A stretch of 28,946 bases of DNA from Chara braunii (Eukaryota > Streptophyta > Charophyceae > Charales > Characeae): the NCBI GenBank assembly GCA_003427395.1, contig BFEA01000501.1, positions 1,048,754-1,077,699 on the forward strand, written 5' to 3'. Each line of letters starts with the position of its first letter. The first letter of the stretch is position 1. Below the pieces are notes generated by a model, which saw only the letters and a program-made list of their open reading frames with translations, did no database searches and was not told the DNA's origin. Of the stretch, positions 19,017-28,879 are shown in pieces. A program made the position numbers and the translations under genes.

Positions 19017-20610
19017 CTTGCCTTGTGGATTCATATGACCTCCGAAGGAAACTGAAGGAGGATCTGGTCGAACACACTGCCAAGGATCCGGACCTTAGTC
19101 CCATCCTTGAGCAGCTCAAGGCTGACCCTAATAGTCAGCCTGATTTTCACGAGTGTGAGGGTCTTGTATTCCGCCGGTATGGAAAGTTTGATCGTTTGTG
19201 TGTACCCAACCATGCGCCTCTCCGAACTCATTTCTTGGATTTGGCACATGGTCGGAGTGGGCACTTCGGCTTTGAAAAGACTTATGGAAGTCTTTTGCAA
19301 CAGTTTATTGGTCGGGAATGAAGGGATCTGCTCATAAAATTTATTATTGAATGTAAAGTCTGTCAAAGAACCAAGGTTCATAGGCATAAGCCTTATGGCC
19401 TGCTAAAACCCCTGCCAATTCCTAATGGGCCCGGTGAGTCGGTCTCTGTCGATTTCGCGGACATGGGGAAGGTGAGCGACGAAGGACATTCACAAGTCAT
19501 GGTCATTGTGGATCGTTTTTCCAAATTTCTGAATTTGATTCCTCTACCTCCTCATGCACCAACTTAGCTTGTGATCGAAGAATTCCACCAGCAGTACATT
19601 CTGCAATATGGACCCCCGAAAACTATTGTAAGCGATCGGTACACAAGGTTTGTTACTGCTGATTGAAAGGACTTCACCTCACAGATCTATGACATTAAAC
19701 TCGACAAGACTTATGGTCGACACCCTGAAGCTAATGGATTGGCCAAGGATATCAACCAAACGGTCATTCAACTATACTTTGCGCGCTAATTGTTCCAGAT
19801 CAGAACACGTGGGACAAGGAGTTACACAAAGTGAAAGGGTTGTAGGGTTGTACAACAACTCCATTCACTCTGCAAATGGCGTGACACCGAATCAACTGCA
19901 ATATGGTTGGCAGCTGCACAATCCTCTCTCCTACTTGTTCCCCGAACGGCCTACTGGTCTGACGCCCGCCTGGTTACAATGCCCAGTATGCACGCCGACT
20001 CAAAGTTGTTCTCGCAACAATGAACAAGCGTCGGCATGCCATGATCAAACATGCTAACAAGTCGCGCAAAGAAGCGAACTTTAAAGTAGGGAGTTGTGTT
20101 CGGGTCAAAATGTCTGAGTTTTCCGATGAAGAGGGCATATCACGAAAGCTTCTTCCATTGTACTATGGCCCTTGGCAGGTTCTTAAGGTGATTGGGGATG
20201 AATTTGGTCCTTCGTATGTGATTGACGTGCCTCTTCATTTGCGCACATATCCGGTTTTTCACGCGTCCAAATTGTTTCCACACATCGATGACGAGACTTT
20301 TCCCTTCCGAGATCCTATGATACCTCGTCCTATCGACGGCGGCCGTGAGATAGACAAAATCGTTTCCCATGAAGGAAGAGGGAGGAACAGACAATACAAG
20401 GTTCACTTCCTCTATCACCCGTTGAACGAGTTTTTCTGGATTGACCGGAAAGAGCTGCTAAAGAATGCTCCACGTGTGGTTAACGCTTATGAACGATAGA
20501 TCACTGATGGACAAATTGCTAAGTTTTCTGCAAAACTCACTCCTCATGGTCTTACTAAATCTCTCTTTCTGATCTACGCCTACGATGCATTTTGTGCCGA
20601 CTCTGAATGA
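19013..20610 (+). pseudogene. Integrase and Pol tail, family B plus copy, multiply broken
   Basis: The N-terminal part (19013-19321) has the integrase zinc-finger His pair (AHGRSGH), then a frameshift removes the expected CxxC continuity. Core motifs can be read in pieces: SVDFADMG, DRFSKFLNLIPLPPHAPT followed by TAG near 19566, VSDRYTRF (Asp kept, next Asp changed to Tyr), and GRHPEANGLA, where Lys-Asp replaces the expected Glu after Ala. More frameshifts fall at 19780-19980. The C-terminal part (20020-20499) is clean: RVKMSEFSDEEG, YYGPWQVL, YPVFHASKLFP, RQYKVHF. Compared with the minus-strand copy, this one is far more damaged in the catalytic core. Confidence 0.83.
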
Positions 20611-20638
20611 GTTACTCGCTCAGAGGGACCTTGCTCTT

Positions 20639-20651
20639 GAGAGGGGGGTAG
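20639..20651 (+). other. Polypurine tract of family B, plus copy
   Basis: GAGAGGGGGGTAG stands immediately before the TGTAATGACC start of the LTR, the site for plus-strand priming. Confidence 0.8.
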
Positions 20652-22048
20652 TGTAATGACCCGCCAAAAACACAGACTACGAACACTGCTGATTTATGGG
20701 ATATGCCGCTGGAATGAATGCCTTGTTGAGATTCCCGCATTCTGCTGTGATTTCCATGTATGTGTGTGTGTGCGTGCCTGCTGGTTTGCATGCCTGTCTG
20801 AGTGGTTGTCGGCTGAGTGTGTGTGTGACCCGCAGGGGTACTTGTTGGTTGAAAGGCCCCACATGGTCGGTACTTACCTGTGCCCGTGACTTTGAAGGTT
20901 GCAACAGGGAAAACACTCAAGTAGCGGGGGTAGGCCCGTGACACTTAGAGCAGCAGGGAAAACACTCAAGTAAAAGGTACGCCGGTACCACTCAAGTAGT
21001 GGTAGGAGTGTCGGGTACTGGAGGCCGAGCAGAAGAAGACAAAAAGTTGGAATTTTTAGAGGCCCAATAGCGGTAGGATAGAGGTAGGCCGGTACCAGTC
21101 CAAGTAGCCTGGGTCTAGGGCCTGTCCGGACGATAGCAGAGCCTGCAATGATGTTTCCCTCCGAAAGGGAGGAGGTACCGGTTGCTGGGAGGCCGCTCGG
21201 TTTAGGAAGTTACCGCCCAACAGGCCAGTAGGCCGCTATATCTTCCGGAGGAGCAAGTAGCTCTTCCTCATTTGCGGTATGCAAGGATTGGCGACATGCT
21301 GCTGGAGCACAGCGCTGGACTGGTACAGCGTAGCATGGAGGTGAAGGGCAGCTGGGCGCTCAGCCTGGCTATGGCGAGCAGCCCAGCTTGGGGAGGAGGA
21401 AGAAGGGGGGGAAGGAGGAGAGTGGCGAGGCACCTACCTGGCTGTGGTGGACACCATCTTCATCACCTGGTTGGGCACTGCATCTGGAAGGCCCCAGTTG
21501 GGGTAGTGCTGCACCAAGGAAGCTGGAGGCAGAGTCAGGCATGGCGGCTTAGTCAGCAGCGGCATAGCTGCTTTGGGTTGTCCTTTGGACAGGAGTGCAG
21601 CGCCATAGCTGCTTTGGGTTGTCCTTTGGACAGGAGGGCAGGGCCCTCACTAGTCCACCATAGCCTAGGCATGTGAGAGGAGGAAGGAGGAGGGAAGCCA
21701 TAACTATGGTGGACTTGTTGTTGTTGTTGTTGAGTCAGCAGTAAGAGGGAACTTCGGATATTGATTCTGGTTCATCCACTCATTGTAATTATTATTATTG
21801 GAAGAATAATAAGATTGGCGAAGTGAAGGAGCAGGAGGAAGGTGACGAGAGAAGGGGGGATTTGTCATTGGTCTTGCTGGTGTACGTCTTCTTCTTCTTA
21901 TTATTATTATTATTATTATAATTATAATTATTATTATTTCCCTCTTCTTTGGTCTCTATCTCTTCGTAAGTGCTTTCATTTCTTTCGCAATTGGGTGGCA
22001 TTGTCTTTCATTGTGAAGTGCACTTTGGGAATGACCAGGATCGTAACA
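20652..22048 (+). repeat. 3' LTR of family B, plus copy
   Basis: It starts TGTAATGAC and probably ends at GTAACA (22048), so it has TG...CA ends and is about 1.4 kb. The 19-base motif cagggaaaacactcaagta occurs at 20905-20923 and 20954-20972, and the sister LTR has near copies of both. A 33-base block starting catagctgctttggg is repeated exactly at 21563-21595 and 21604-21636. A TTC/TTA microsatellite lies near the 3' end. Frames inside it are not genes. Confidence 0.8.
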
Positions 22049-22135
22049 CTGACCTGTTTGAAGAGGCATTTGGCTCTGCACCAATGGATATCGAAACCGT
22101 TCCAAGGTCCTCCCCGTTCCCCCCCCCCCCTTCTT

Positions 22136-22166
<31 letters not shown>

Positions 22167-22386
22167 TTATTATTATTATTATTATTATTTCCCTCTTCTC
22201 TGGTCTCTATCTCTTCGCAAGTGCTTTCATTTCTTTCACAATTGGGTGGCATTGTCTTTCATTGTGAAGTGCACTTTGGGAATGACCAGGATCGTAACAC
22301 TGGCCTATTTGAAGAGGCATTTGGCTCTGCACCAATGGATATCGAAACCGTTCCAAGGTCCTCCCCGTCCCCCCCCCCCCCCCCCC
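21886..22386 (+). repeat. 251-bp tandem duplication spanning the LTR end and the next element's start
   Basis: Each unit has a (TTC)n/(TTA)n microsatellite, the LTR tail from ggtctctatctcttcg, the GTAACA end, about 70 bases of non-LTR sequence, and a C run. Unit 1 is about 21886-22135, unit 2 about 22136-22386. ggtctctatc is at 21951 and 22202. The copies differ at several positions outside the microsatellites, so this is not a mere assembly echo. C runs are 12 (22119-22130) and 18 (22369-22386) long. Confidence 0.85.
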
Positions 22387-22404
22387 ACACCGCCAGAGGC
22401 AGAA

Positions 22405-22740
22405 ATGACTGAAGCTCAAGAACAAGACGCAAGCCAGCCACATCAAACAGCAACAACAGACACAGGGGGAGGAAACAAAACACAAGGAGAGGAAGAAAAC
22501 AGAACACAACGAGTAGAACTACAGGAGGTGGCAGATTGGCTAATGGAGAATCTACATCTGCAATACGAGAAAGGAAACGACGAATTTTGGGACAACGTAT
22601 ACAGAGAGTTGATCCCCCTGCTGGAAAGCAGTGCTAGGCTCCAAAAGGTTCTAACCCGGGGCCTGCTAGTGGGGGCGAAATGGCCAGATATCTGTCATAA
22701 ACTCCCAGATATCTGTCATCAACGACGAATTTCGGTATAG
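22405..22740 (+). pseudogene. LINE ORF1 N-terminal remnant
   Basis: From ATG 22405 the frame gives 111 residues. A Gln/Thr/Glu-rich start is followed by a helical-looking stretch (VADWLMENLHLQYEKGND, then YRELIPLLESSARLQKVLTRGLL). I cannot assign a domain. L1 ORF1 proteins bind element RNA, and this place in the element suggests that role. An earlier ATG at 22335, opening MDIETVPRSS then a proline run, may be the real start, but the 18-C run puts it out of frame by one base. Near the end, agatatctgtcat appears twice 19-20 bases apart, which may have caused the early stop. Confidence 0.5.
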
Positions 22741-22997
22741 TGCTCACTCGATTTCAACCCCCTGCCGCTGAACAGGAAACGAGGAAGGAGAACCAAGTAG
22801 GGGAACAAAAGGATCACACTGACAGACACGCTCAAGGGGTGAGTACAGCTGATAAAGAATTATTGGTAGTGGGCAGGGAAATGCAATCTAAGGAGGGACA
22901 TCAAGATTATGACAGAAGAGAGGACCAAGGAAAAACGGAAAAGAAGGAAAATGACTCGGGGACGATGGAAGAGGGCAAAGGAGGGAAGAGAGCATAA
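22740..22997 (+). pseudogene. LINE ORF1 middle remnant, charged
   Basis: An 85-codon frame of very hydrophilic sequence rich in Glu, Lys, Gln and Asp, like the flanking LINE frames. It probably continues ORF1 after a frameshift. There is no motif. It is named only for its position and matching composition, and chance is possible. Confidence 0.35.
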
Positions 22998-23059
22998 CAC
23001 AAAATAAGGAAGAAGAAATTACACGGGCCCGACAGCTAACACAAGGGACTGAAAGTGGG

Positions 23060-23803
23060 ATGGCTAGAAAAGGGGAGACGCAGGAACAAGAAAATGGAAA
23101 GATACTAAATGAACAAGGAAGCCCCCAGGGCCAGGACCTGCCAGACGGAGAGCCGCGGGTAGAAGATAGCAAAGGGCAAAAGGGGACAATTACAGAGGGC
23201 TTATGTCTGGCACTGGCATCCTGGGAACCAGCTACTCCAAAGACACATCCACCCCAACTCGAACCCCTCCCACCCCCAAAGCCCCCAGAAGCCGATCTCA
23301 CCAGCAGGAGACAGAAAATCCAACACTTGTTAGAGATAGCGCCCTTGGGTGGGACGCCCACAAACAAAGGCATAATCTTTTTGCCGATAAGACAAAGAGA
23401 CGGGGTGTGGGAAGTGGGACTGTTAGTGCCCCCTGGGGCAGTGCACTGCTCTACTATCTTCATCTCGCTGACATCCTTGGTCGGGAGCCCGGTGCTCGAG
23501 AAGACGGACATCCATCAACTGCCCCAGAATCAGCTCCCGGTAGGGGCCTCCGCGGCTTTGGTGCTCTCCCATGGGCAAGAGAGATTAGGAACCAAAGATA
23601 TATTTCTGCGCTATGACCACCCGAAGACAGTCGAACTGCGCTGGTTAGATCAGGAGGCACTCAAGGAACTGCAGCTCCTAAAAATCAAGCCAGGTGACCT
23701 ATGGTCTGCAAAGGAAATTGGAGACTTCCTAGTGAAACTACTCAGGATTGGCATACTGCAGAAAGGTAATTTCTTAGACACAGAGAAATGGCTGCCTCTG
23801 TGA
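23060..23803 (+). CDS. Unrecognised 247-aa protein frame inside the LINE, just before ORF2
   Basis: I do not recognise this protein. Residues ~1-60 are polar and charged; ~60-80 are proline-rich. From ~85 to the end it looks like a folded domain with alternating hydrophobic strands (KGIIFLPI, WEVGLLVPPGAV, STIFISLTSLVG, AALVLSH) and a helical C-terminus (ALKELQLLKIKPGDLWSAKEIGDFLVKLLRIG). The frame is open upstream of the ATG to about 22950, so the N-terminus may be longer and may join ORF1. It ends 48 bases before ORF2. It is uninterrupted while ORF2 is full of stops. It could be the C-terminal domain of ORF1. I see no CCHC zinc finger or clear RRM. Confidence 0.55.
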   Translation: MARKGETQEQENGKILNEQGSPQGQDLPDGEPRVEDSKGQKGTITEGLCLALASWEPATPKTHPPQLEPLPPPKPPEADLTSRRQKIQHLLEIAPLGGTPTNKGIIFLPIRQRDGVWEVGLLVPPGAVHCSTIFISLTSLVGSPVLEKTDIHQLPQNQLPVGASAALVLSHGQERLGTKDIFLRYDHPKTVELRWLDQEALKELQLLKIKPGDLWSAKEIGDFLVKLLRIGILQKGNFLDTEKWLPL

Positions 23804-23851
23804 AAGCACAAAAAAACTGGAACAAAAAGTTAAGGGAATTAACAATAGGAA

Positions 23852-24825
23852 ATGAATGTAGTTGATGCCCTGTACGGCAAGGACAAAACTTGGAAACTAT
23901 GCAAACGACAAGCTGGCCTTGACCTACGCTCACTTAATGTGAACGGACTCACCTTTGCAAAGCACCCCAAAAGACAAACAAAATTGGACCAGCTAAAAGG
24001 GGTAGAGGGGAGGGACCAGCCAGACGTTGTATGCCTGCATGGAAACCCATCTCTCATGAACAACTCAGAACACAACCACGCACACAAAGAAATCTGGACA
24101 CACCAAGCCTTCCGAGCCCATGCCCCACGGCCTAGAAGCGGAGGAGTTGCCATATGGCTCCCACCGAGCTCAAAGGTAGAAATGCTTAACCGGGAAGCAA
24201 ATCAAGAAGAAGGAAGCTAGGTCTAGCGATTTTGGAATTGGAGGCGGTAAACATTTTAAACGTATATGCCCCCAATGAACCGACGGCACGTCAAAACTTT
24301 TTTAAGTCCCTCAAATCCAAATCACTGGTAGGTATCCCTACAATTCTAGTAGGCGACTTCAATGCGGCCCCAGATCGCTAGATGGATAGATGGAAAATCC
24401 TTACACCTTGCCCAATTTATATTGAGAATGATGAGATAATAATCGCGGATCTCTCACAATCTCGTAACCTCTTCGATACCTTCCAGAGACAATTCCCCAC
24501 CAACCGCCGTTTCACCTGTTTCAGAAAGAACAGTATAGAAAGGGCATCCAAATCTCATATAGACCTAATACTTGCCTCAGAGGAGCTACAAGGGCCTCTT
24601 CAAATGACAGAGATATTCACTTGCAGCCCCTTCCCGGGCCTGGATCACGCGATGTGTCTTGCGATCTTCTCCTTCGGGAGAAAACCACACCAAGGTAGGG
24701 GATTTTATAAGCTAAACACATCCCTCTTAACTATCGATCGCTTTAATACCTACCTCAATGAAGTGTGGTCCTTCTGGCATGAACAAAGATACCAAATCCA
24801 AGATAAAATAGTGTGGCTTTCTTAG
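23852..24825 (+). pseudogene. LINE ORF2 endonuclease domain (AP/EEP type), broken
   Basis: This nuclease nicks target DNA to prime insertion. The first part (23852-24220) has the LNVNGL motif with its conserved Asn and PDVVCL. It continues through RSGGVAIWL to TAG 24218. After a frame change near 24221-24246, frame 1 reads VNILNVYAPN and GDFNAAP (GDFN at 24352-24363), then TAG 24379. 24382-24825 gives SHIDLILAS and the final Asp-His pair (24643-24648) expected of the family. The catalytic Glu motif after VCL is off by one base (see findings). Nearly all core motifs are traceable, so the domain call is firm although the copy is dead. Confidence 0.82.
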
Positions 24826-26535
24826 GCTGCAAGTGCAATGAATACTCAAAACTGCTCGCAGCACGTCGCCACGCTGAAGAACCAAAATTACAACATCAAC
24901 TACAACACCTGCAACAGCAAGAAAATGAATCAGAAGACCATCAAGACGAGCTAGCTAGAACCATTCAAAGCATGGAAGCCCGCCTCATTCGTTTTATTGG
25001 ACATCAATGGTCGTGCGTGAGAATCCGGGGCAAACTCTCCAAGCATAACATGGAGGGAGCTATGGATGCAAGGTTCTTTGTCATGGCCAAGGCCAAGTCA
25101 GGGAGGTTTGTAATCGAAGGCTTAGAGGACCCCAAGTCTAACCAAGGACCTCTGCTCACATCTACAGTTGCCTGCACAAAAATAGCAAGGGACTTCTATC
25201 AAACCTTGTTCACATCAGAACGTGGGAATCAATTTGGGTCACAGCGCTTGGAGGAAATCGATGACTTCTTGCGCCCACTCAACAAAACTCTCATAGAGCA
25301 ACGAAGAGATAGTTTAGATAGACCCCTATCGAAGGAGGAAATATGGACCACATTGATGCAAATGGAAGAGGAAAAAACTCCAGGTATAGATGGACTCCCC
25401 AAGGAATTATGGAATCGATGTGGGCAAGCATATCGCAAGACCTCATGGAATATTACCATGAGGTTTGGGCCACAGGACAAACAAAGGAGCTGGTGGGGCA
25501 AGGAGTGTCGACCCTCCTTTACAAACAAGGGGAACGCAATAATATCAAGAACTACGGACCTATCACCCTGCTCATAGTGTTCTACAAGATCATGGCTAAA
25601 GCATTGGCCAACCGCATGGCATCAGTAATGGTGGATATTATTCACCCTGACCAAACTAGATTCATTCAAGGCAGGAATATTCCGGATAATATCCTCCTTG
25701 TCAACGAGATGATCAAGCTATCCAGAAAATCACAGAATAACGCAGCTATCATCTTTATCGATTTCGAAAAAGCATATGACCATGTGGGCTCGTTTTACCT
25801 AGATAGGCGTCTGGAAAAACTCAACTTTGGACCAGATTTTAGACGATGGATAAGGATTTTTCACTCAAATGCAACAACTACGGTCATGGTGAACGACAAC
25901 CTGCCCCCCCCCATCAATCTTCAGAGATCAATTAGACAGGGGGACCCCATAGCCCCGTACCTTTTATGGAAGCACTAGCAACCAACCTGAGAACACACAA
26001 GGATATCAAAAGAATCCAAGTATCTGCAATACTTGAGGACGCAGTCCCAATCTGCTCATTGTTTGCAGACGACCTGACCCTGATGGTGGACGCTTTCAAG
26101 GAATCAATGGAGGAGGTGGAATACATGATGGATCGTTTCTGCAAACTGTCAGATATGAAAGTTAACTCGGGAAACAAAACCCAAGGATGGTGGATCCACC
26201 ACCAAGGAGTGAGACCTCTAGAACAACCCAAGCTCAAATGGCTCCCCAAGGAAGCCCCCATTAGAGTGTTGGGCATATCGATGAGAACAGAAGGCAGACC
26301 ATCCACCAACAACAAATGGATTGCAAACCCACCACTAGCAAAAATGGCGCTCTGGAAAAACAAACACACCTCACTGTTTGGGCGCTCCCTGATAATGAAC
26401 AACGTGGTGCTGGCCTCACAGTGGTACAAATCTGCAATTTGGGCCCTGGATAAGAATGCCTTCCACCCACTGATGCGCCAAATAGCAGCCTTTCTGTGGA
26501 GAAGTGACCATGAAAAACTAAACGTGATCAATTGA
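24813..26535 (+). pseudogene. LINE ORF2 reverse transcriptase domain, three frames
   Basis: Target-primed reverse transcriptase. Piece one (24813 to ~25405) has a Gln-rich helical lead-in, then LSKEEIWTTLMQMEEEKTPG and DGLPKELW. Piece two (about 25405-25960) has NYGPITLL (Gly where Arg is usual), YKIMAKALANRM, HPDQTRFIQGRNI, the motif A FIDFEKAYD (25754-25780) with catalytic Asp, and RQGDPIAP. A one-base change near 25960 leads to piece three (25966-26535) with LFADDLTLM, catalytic Asp-Asp at 26068-26073, and the LGISM thumb-like segment. TGA at 26533-26535 ends it where a Trp would fit. Key catalytic residues are kept. Confidence 0.87.
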
Positions 26536-27552
26536 GTGGCATGGCATTCTATAATTCAACCCAGAACAAAACGAGGCCTAGGCATCATAGACCCATTAAC
26601 ACCGATCAAAGCACTGGCGATACAATGGATCAAACGCCTGCTTTTCAATCCCGAGAGCCCCTGGACAGGGCTAGCCCTAGAACAAATATCCCGACTAGCA
26701 CCTCAAACACGATAAGGGATTGGCCCGCGGATGTGGTTGGAGAACAGGGAATGGCCCATCTCAAGAACAAGACCGACACAACGAGACCCCGACCTGGATA
26801 CCCCCAGACAAGCAACAAAGGTTGACCTACGAAAGGATCCCTTCTGGCCTTCTCTCCTCAACACATGGAGAAGCCACCCCCTACCGGACCAAACCCCACC
26901 AGACAGATGGGGAGAGGTAGCACGACAACCCGTCTTTGGCAACAGATGGGTGGTACACTCGAGAGGACAGACTCTCCATTGCATGGACTCTCCCTGGCTG
27001 GGATGGATCGAACGAGGGATAACAAGGGTGACAAGCATATGGGATACAGCGTAGAAGGACTGGATAGGTCCTAACCAGCTACGGGAGAGACTGAGGTATT
27101 GCCGCCGACCACATGAAGCTTTGGAGGCAATAGTGAAAAAAATCCCCCTAGCTTGGTGGAGAACCCTTCGCAAAGGCCCCACCCTACAAGAATCAGACTG
27201 GGTGGCATTTCAGGGGCGACGAGGAGATGTGGGCAGTGTGGTCTGCTGCATCCCGAAAGGAACAGTAGAAGTAAGCCTCTTCCAAGTAGGACGGGACAAC
27301 ATAATCCAAAGGAGCAACCCGAAAGAAACTATCGTATGCCAAAAAGAAGAGTTGTTCAGAATCAGAGTACTCAAGGAGAAAGAGCAATGGATAGCCTGCC
27401 TACCCAGCTCCCCGATCCACCAACTAGCCCTGGACCCGTCGGAATGGACATGGACAACTGAAATGGGGAAGGGTAAGAAATGCATTAAATCGCTATATGG
27501 CCTAACAGTTAAGTCAACCTACAAACTGCTAAGACCAACAATAAACCTTTGA
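26536..27552 (+). pseudogene. LINE ORF2 region between RT and zinc-binding tail
   Basis: Frame 1 continues from the RT through TGA 26533, TAA 26713 and TAG 27052 to TGA 27550. The reading KRGLGIIDPLTPIKALAIQW right after the first stop resembles the conserved GGLG-x-x-D segment after L1-type RT domains. It then passes through Trp-rich stretches (DPFWPSLLNTW, PWLGWIERG, AWWRTLRKG). The function of this part is poorly known even in active elements. Keeping one frame through three stops suggests point mutations with few indels. Confidence 0.7.
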
Positions 27553-27836
27553 CAACAGGTAGAGGAAGGTTGGAGGAACCACCCAAATGTCAACAAAGAG
27601 ATCTAAGACCTGTCAAGTGGTTTAGGATGGCCAAGGCAAAACCGGCCAAGATAGCCTCACTTCAATGGCAGCTTGAACACCGCTGTCTACCGACCAATAA
27701 CTGGCTGATAGACAGAACATCCCTGGACCAGAGAGGGCATGCTCTCCCCTGGTGCAAGCTGTGTATAAACGCGTTCCCGTCTAAAAAAAGACCGAAAACC
27801 TATGTTACCAGTTATCCGATGGCAGGACGTCCTGGG
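27549..27836 (+). pseudogene. LINE ORF2 zinc-binding segment (zf-RVT-like)
   Basis: The frame reads WFRMAKAKPAKIASLQWQL, then CLPTNNWLIDRTSLDQRG, then C-x-x-C at 27753-27764 (Cys 27753, Cys 27762). Lys-hydrophobic-x-x-x-x-W, then L-P-T-x-x-x-L, then C-x-x-C is typical of the zf-RVT domain at the end of plant-type LINE ORF2 proteins. The later His/Cys part of the finger is not clear; an apparent insertion follows. Confidence 0.68.
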
Positions 27837-27981
27837 CTGACAGTCAGGGGGGTCCCAAACGTTCGGGCCCGAACAACTCCATTTTTAGCAATTAAATGCA
27901 CGAAAAAAATAAAGAAAACTTCGGTGTGCCTTTAATTTTATTTTTTATTTTAAAATTGACAACGAATTTTGATATCATCCC
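27837..27981. mobile_element. Probable short AT-rich insertion in the LINE tail (MITE-like?)
   Basis: LINE coding stops making sense at about 27836 and resumes near 27982 (frame 1: W-D-W-K, then a long open frame). Between them lie ~145 bases, A/T-rich on the right, with an aataaa-type stretch. CCTGGG occurs at both edges (27831-27836 and 27980-27985), a possible 6-base duplication. The left edge CAGGGGGGTCCCAAAC resembles ends of some hAT-type elements, but a matching inverted end is only five bases long (CAGGG/CCCTG). Confidence 0.4.
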
Positions 27982-28515
27982 TGGGACTGGAAGGCCCTAC
28001 TGTGCGAGGCCTGGCCCAAGAACCAGCCGGACCAACTTAGCGAATTCACTGCAAACATGTTTAGAATGGGACGAAGGGCGGTGCTCTGGCCACTCTGGAG
28101 ACGACGCTGTACTTTTGAAATGGAGGGAGCCAGACTAGAAGGACCTGAATTCACGGAAAGCATACAACAGCAGATCCAAACAGAAATAACCGCAAAATGG
28201 AATGGGGTCCAAACACAGATCAAACTCTTTGCCAGACGAAAAGACATCCAACAAAAAATTTGGGAATTCAGCTCAAGCTGGCTTGGGGGACCCAACGGGG
28301 GGAGGATAGGGAAGGTAGAATGGAAAAGTGAACATCAGGAATCAGGGGAGGACCAAGAGAGATTGGAGATAGTAAGAGATTACCGACTGATATTTCATGA
28401 ATGGACCAAAATTGATACAGCTATCCCTCTAAAACCCCCGGGAGAATTCCCAGACTTCTTTCCCCCCCCCTCAAACTGTCTCCTAGAAATGCAGTGGTAT
28501 GGGATGGATGGATGA
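27973..28515 (+). pseudogene. LINE ORF2 C-terminal tail
   Basis: The frame is open from just after TGA 27970 to the stop at 28513-28515. It reads W-D-W-K-A-L-L-C-E-A-W, then RRAVLWPLWRRRCTFEMEGA, similar to the L-W-x-(L/I)-W-x-x-R segment near the end of plant-type LINE ORF2 proteins. A charged helical stretch follows, then a proline-rich end with a C run at 28464-28470. It is the probable ORF2 end: only non-coding sequence follows. Confidence 0.65.
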
Positions 28516-28879
28516 ATTCAAGGAGAGTGGCCAGAGGATAGAGTTTTATCTAAGTGATAATATTCCAGACAGATAGCAGTCAGCACAATATTTCAGACCC
28601 AGAAAAGGAGAAGTGACAGTTCGGATTGGGGCTGGTGGGGGGAGGAAGGAACTAGTGTGTTGCAGTAGGTATCTGGCGACAGTTCCAAGGTGAAGAGGTT
28701 CCCCCCTCCCCTACTTCCTGCTCAGTCAATCCCCTGGATGCCAGGGTAATCAATGATGGCAGGACTCTCCCACAATGGTTTTTTTGCTGACATACTTCAA
28801 ATTCAATCTGTATATGGGACGCTGGGCCCGTTTCCCAGCAGGTGATGCTCCGCACCAATAGATGGAGTCTCTCCCCAGG
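28516..28879 (+). other. LINE 3' untranslated region
   Basis: No supported frame. A small hairpin, GCTGGG (28821-28826) with CCCAGC (28834-28839), lies close to the end. The region leads into the larger terminal hairpin and A-rich tail. Confidence 0.6.

Larger units (their letters stand above)
15928..22048 (+). mobile_element. Family B Ty3/gypsy element, plus-strand copy, 5'-truncated and decayed
   Basis: It starts inside gag and runs through the zinc knuckle, protease, RT, RNase H, integrase, purine tract and 3' LTR. No 5' LTR, PBS or gag start is present, because the copy begins at the head-to-head junction. Gag and integrase have stops and frameshifts. RT and the protease core read well. 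Confidence 0.87.

Noticed and set aside
21970-22404. A long frame with runs of Ser, Tyr and Pro leading into LINE ORF1
   Set aside because: The runs come from TTC/TTA and C microsatellites, and most of it is the LTR tail. Only the part from 22335 or 22405 is plausible.
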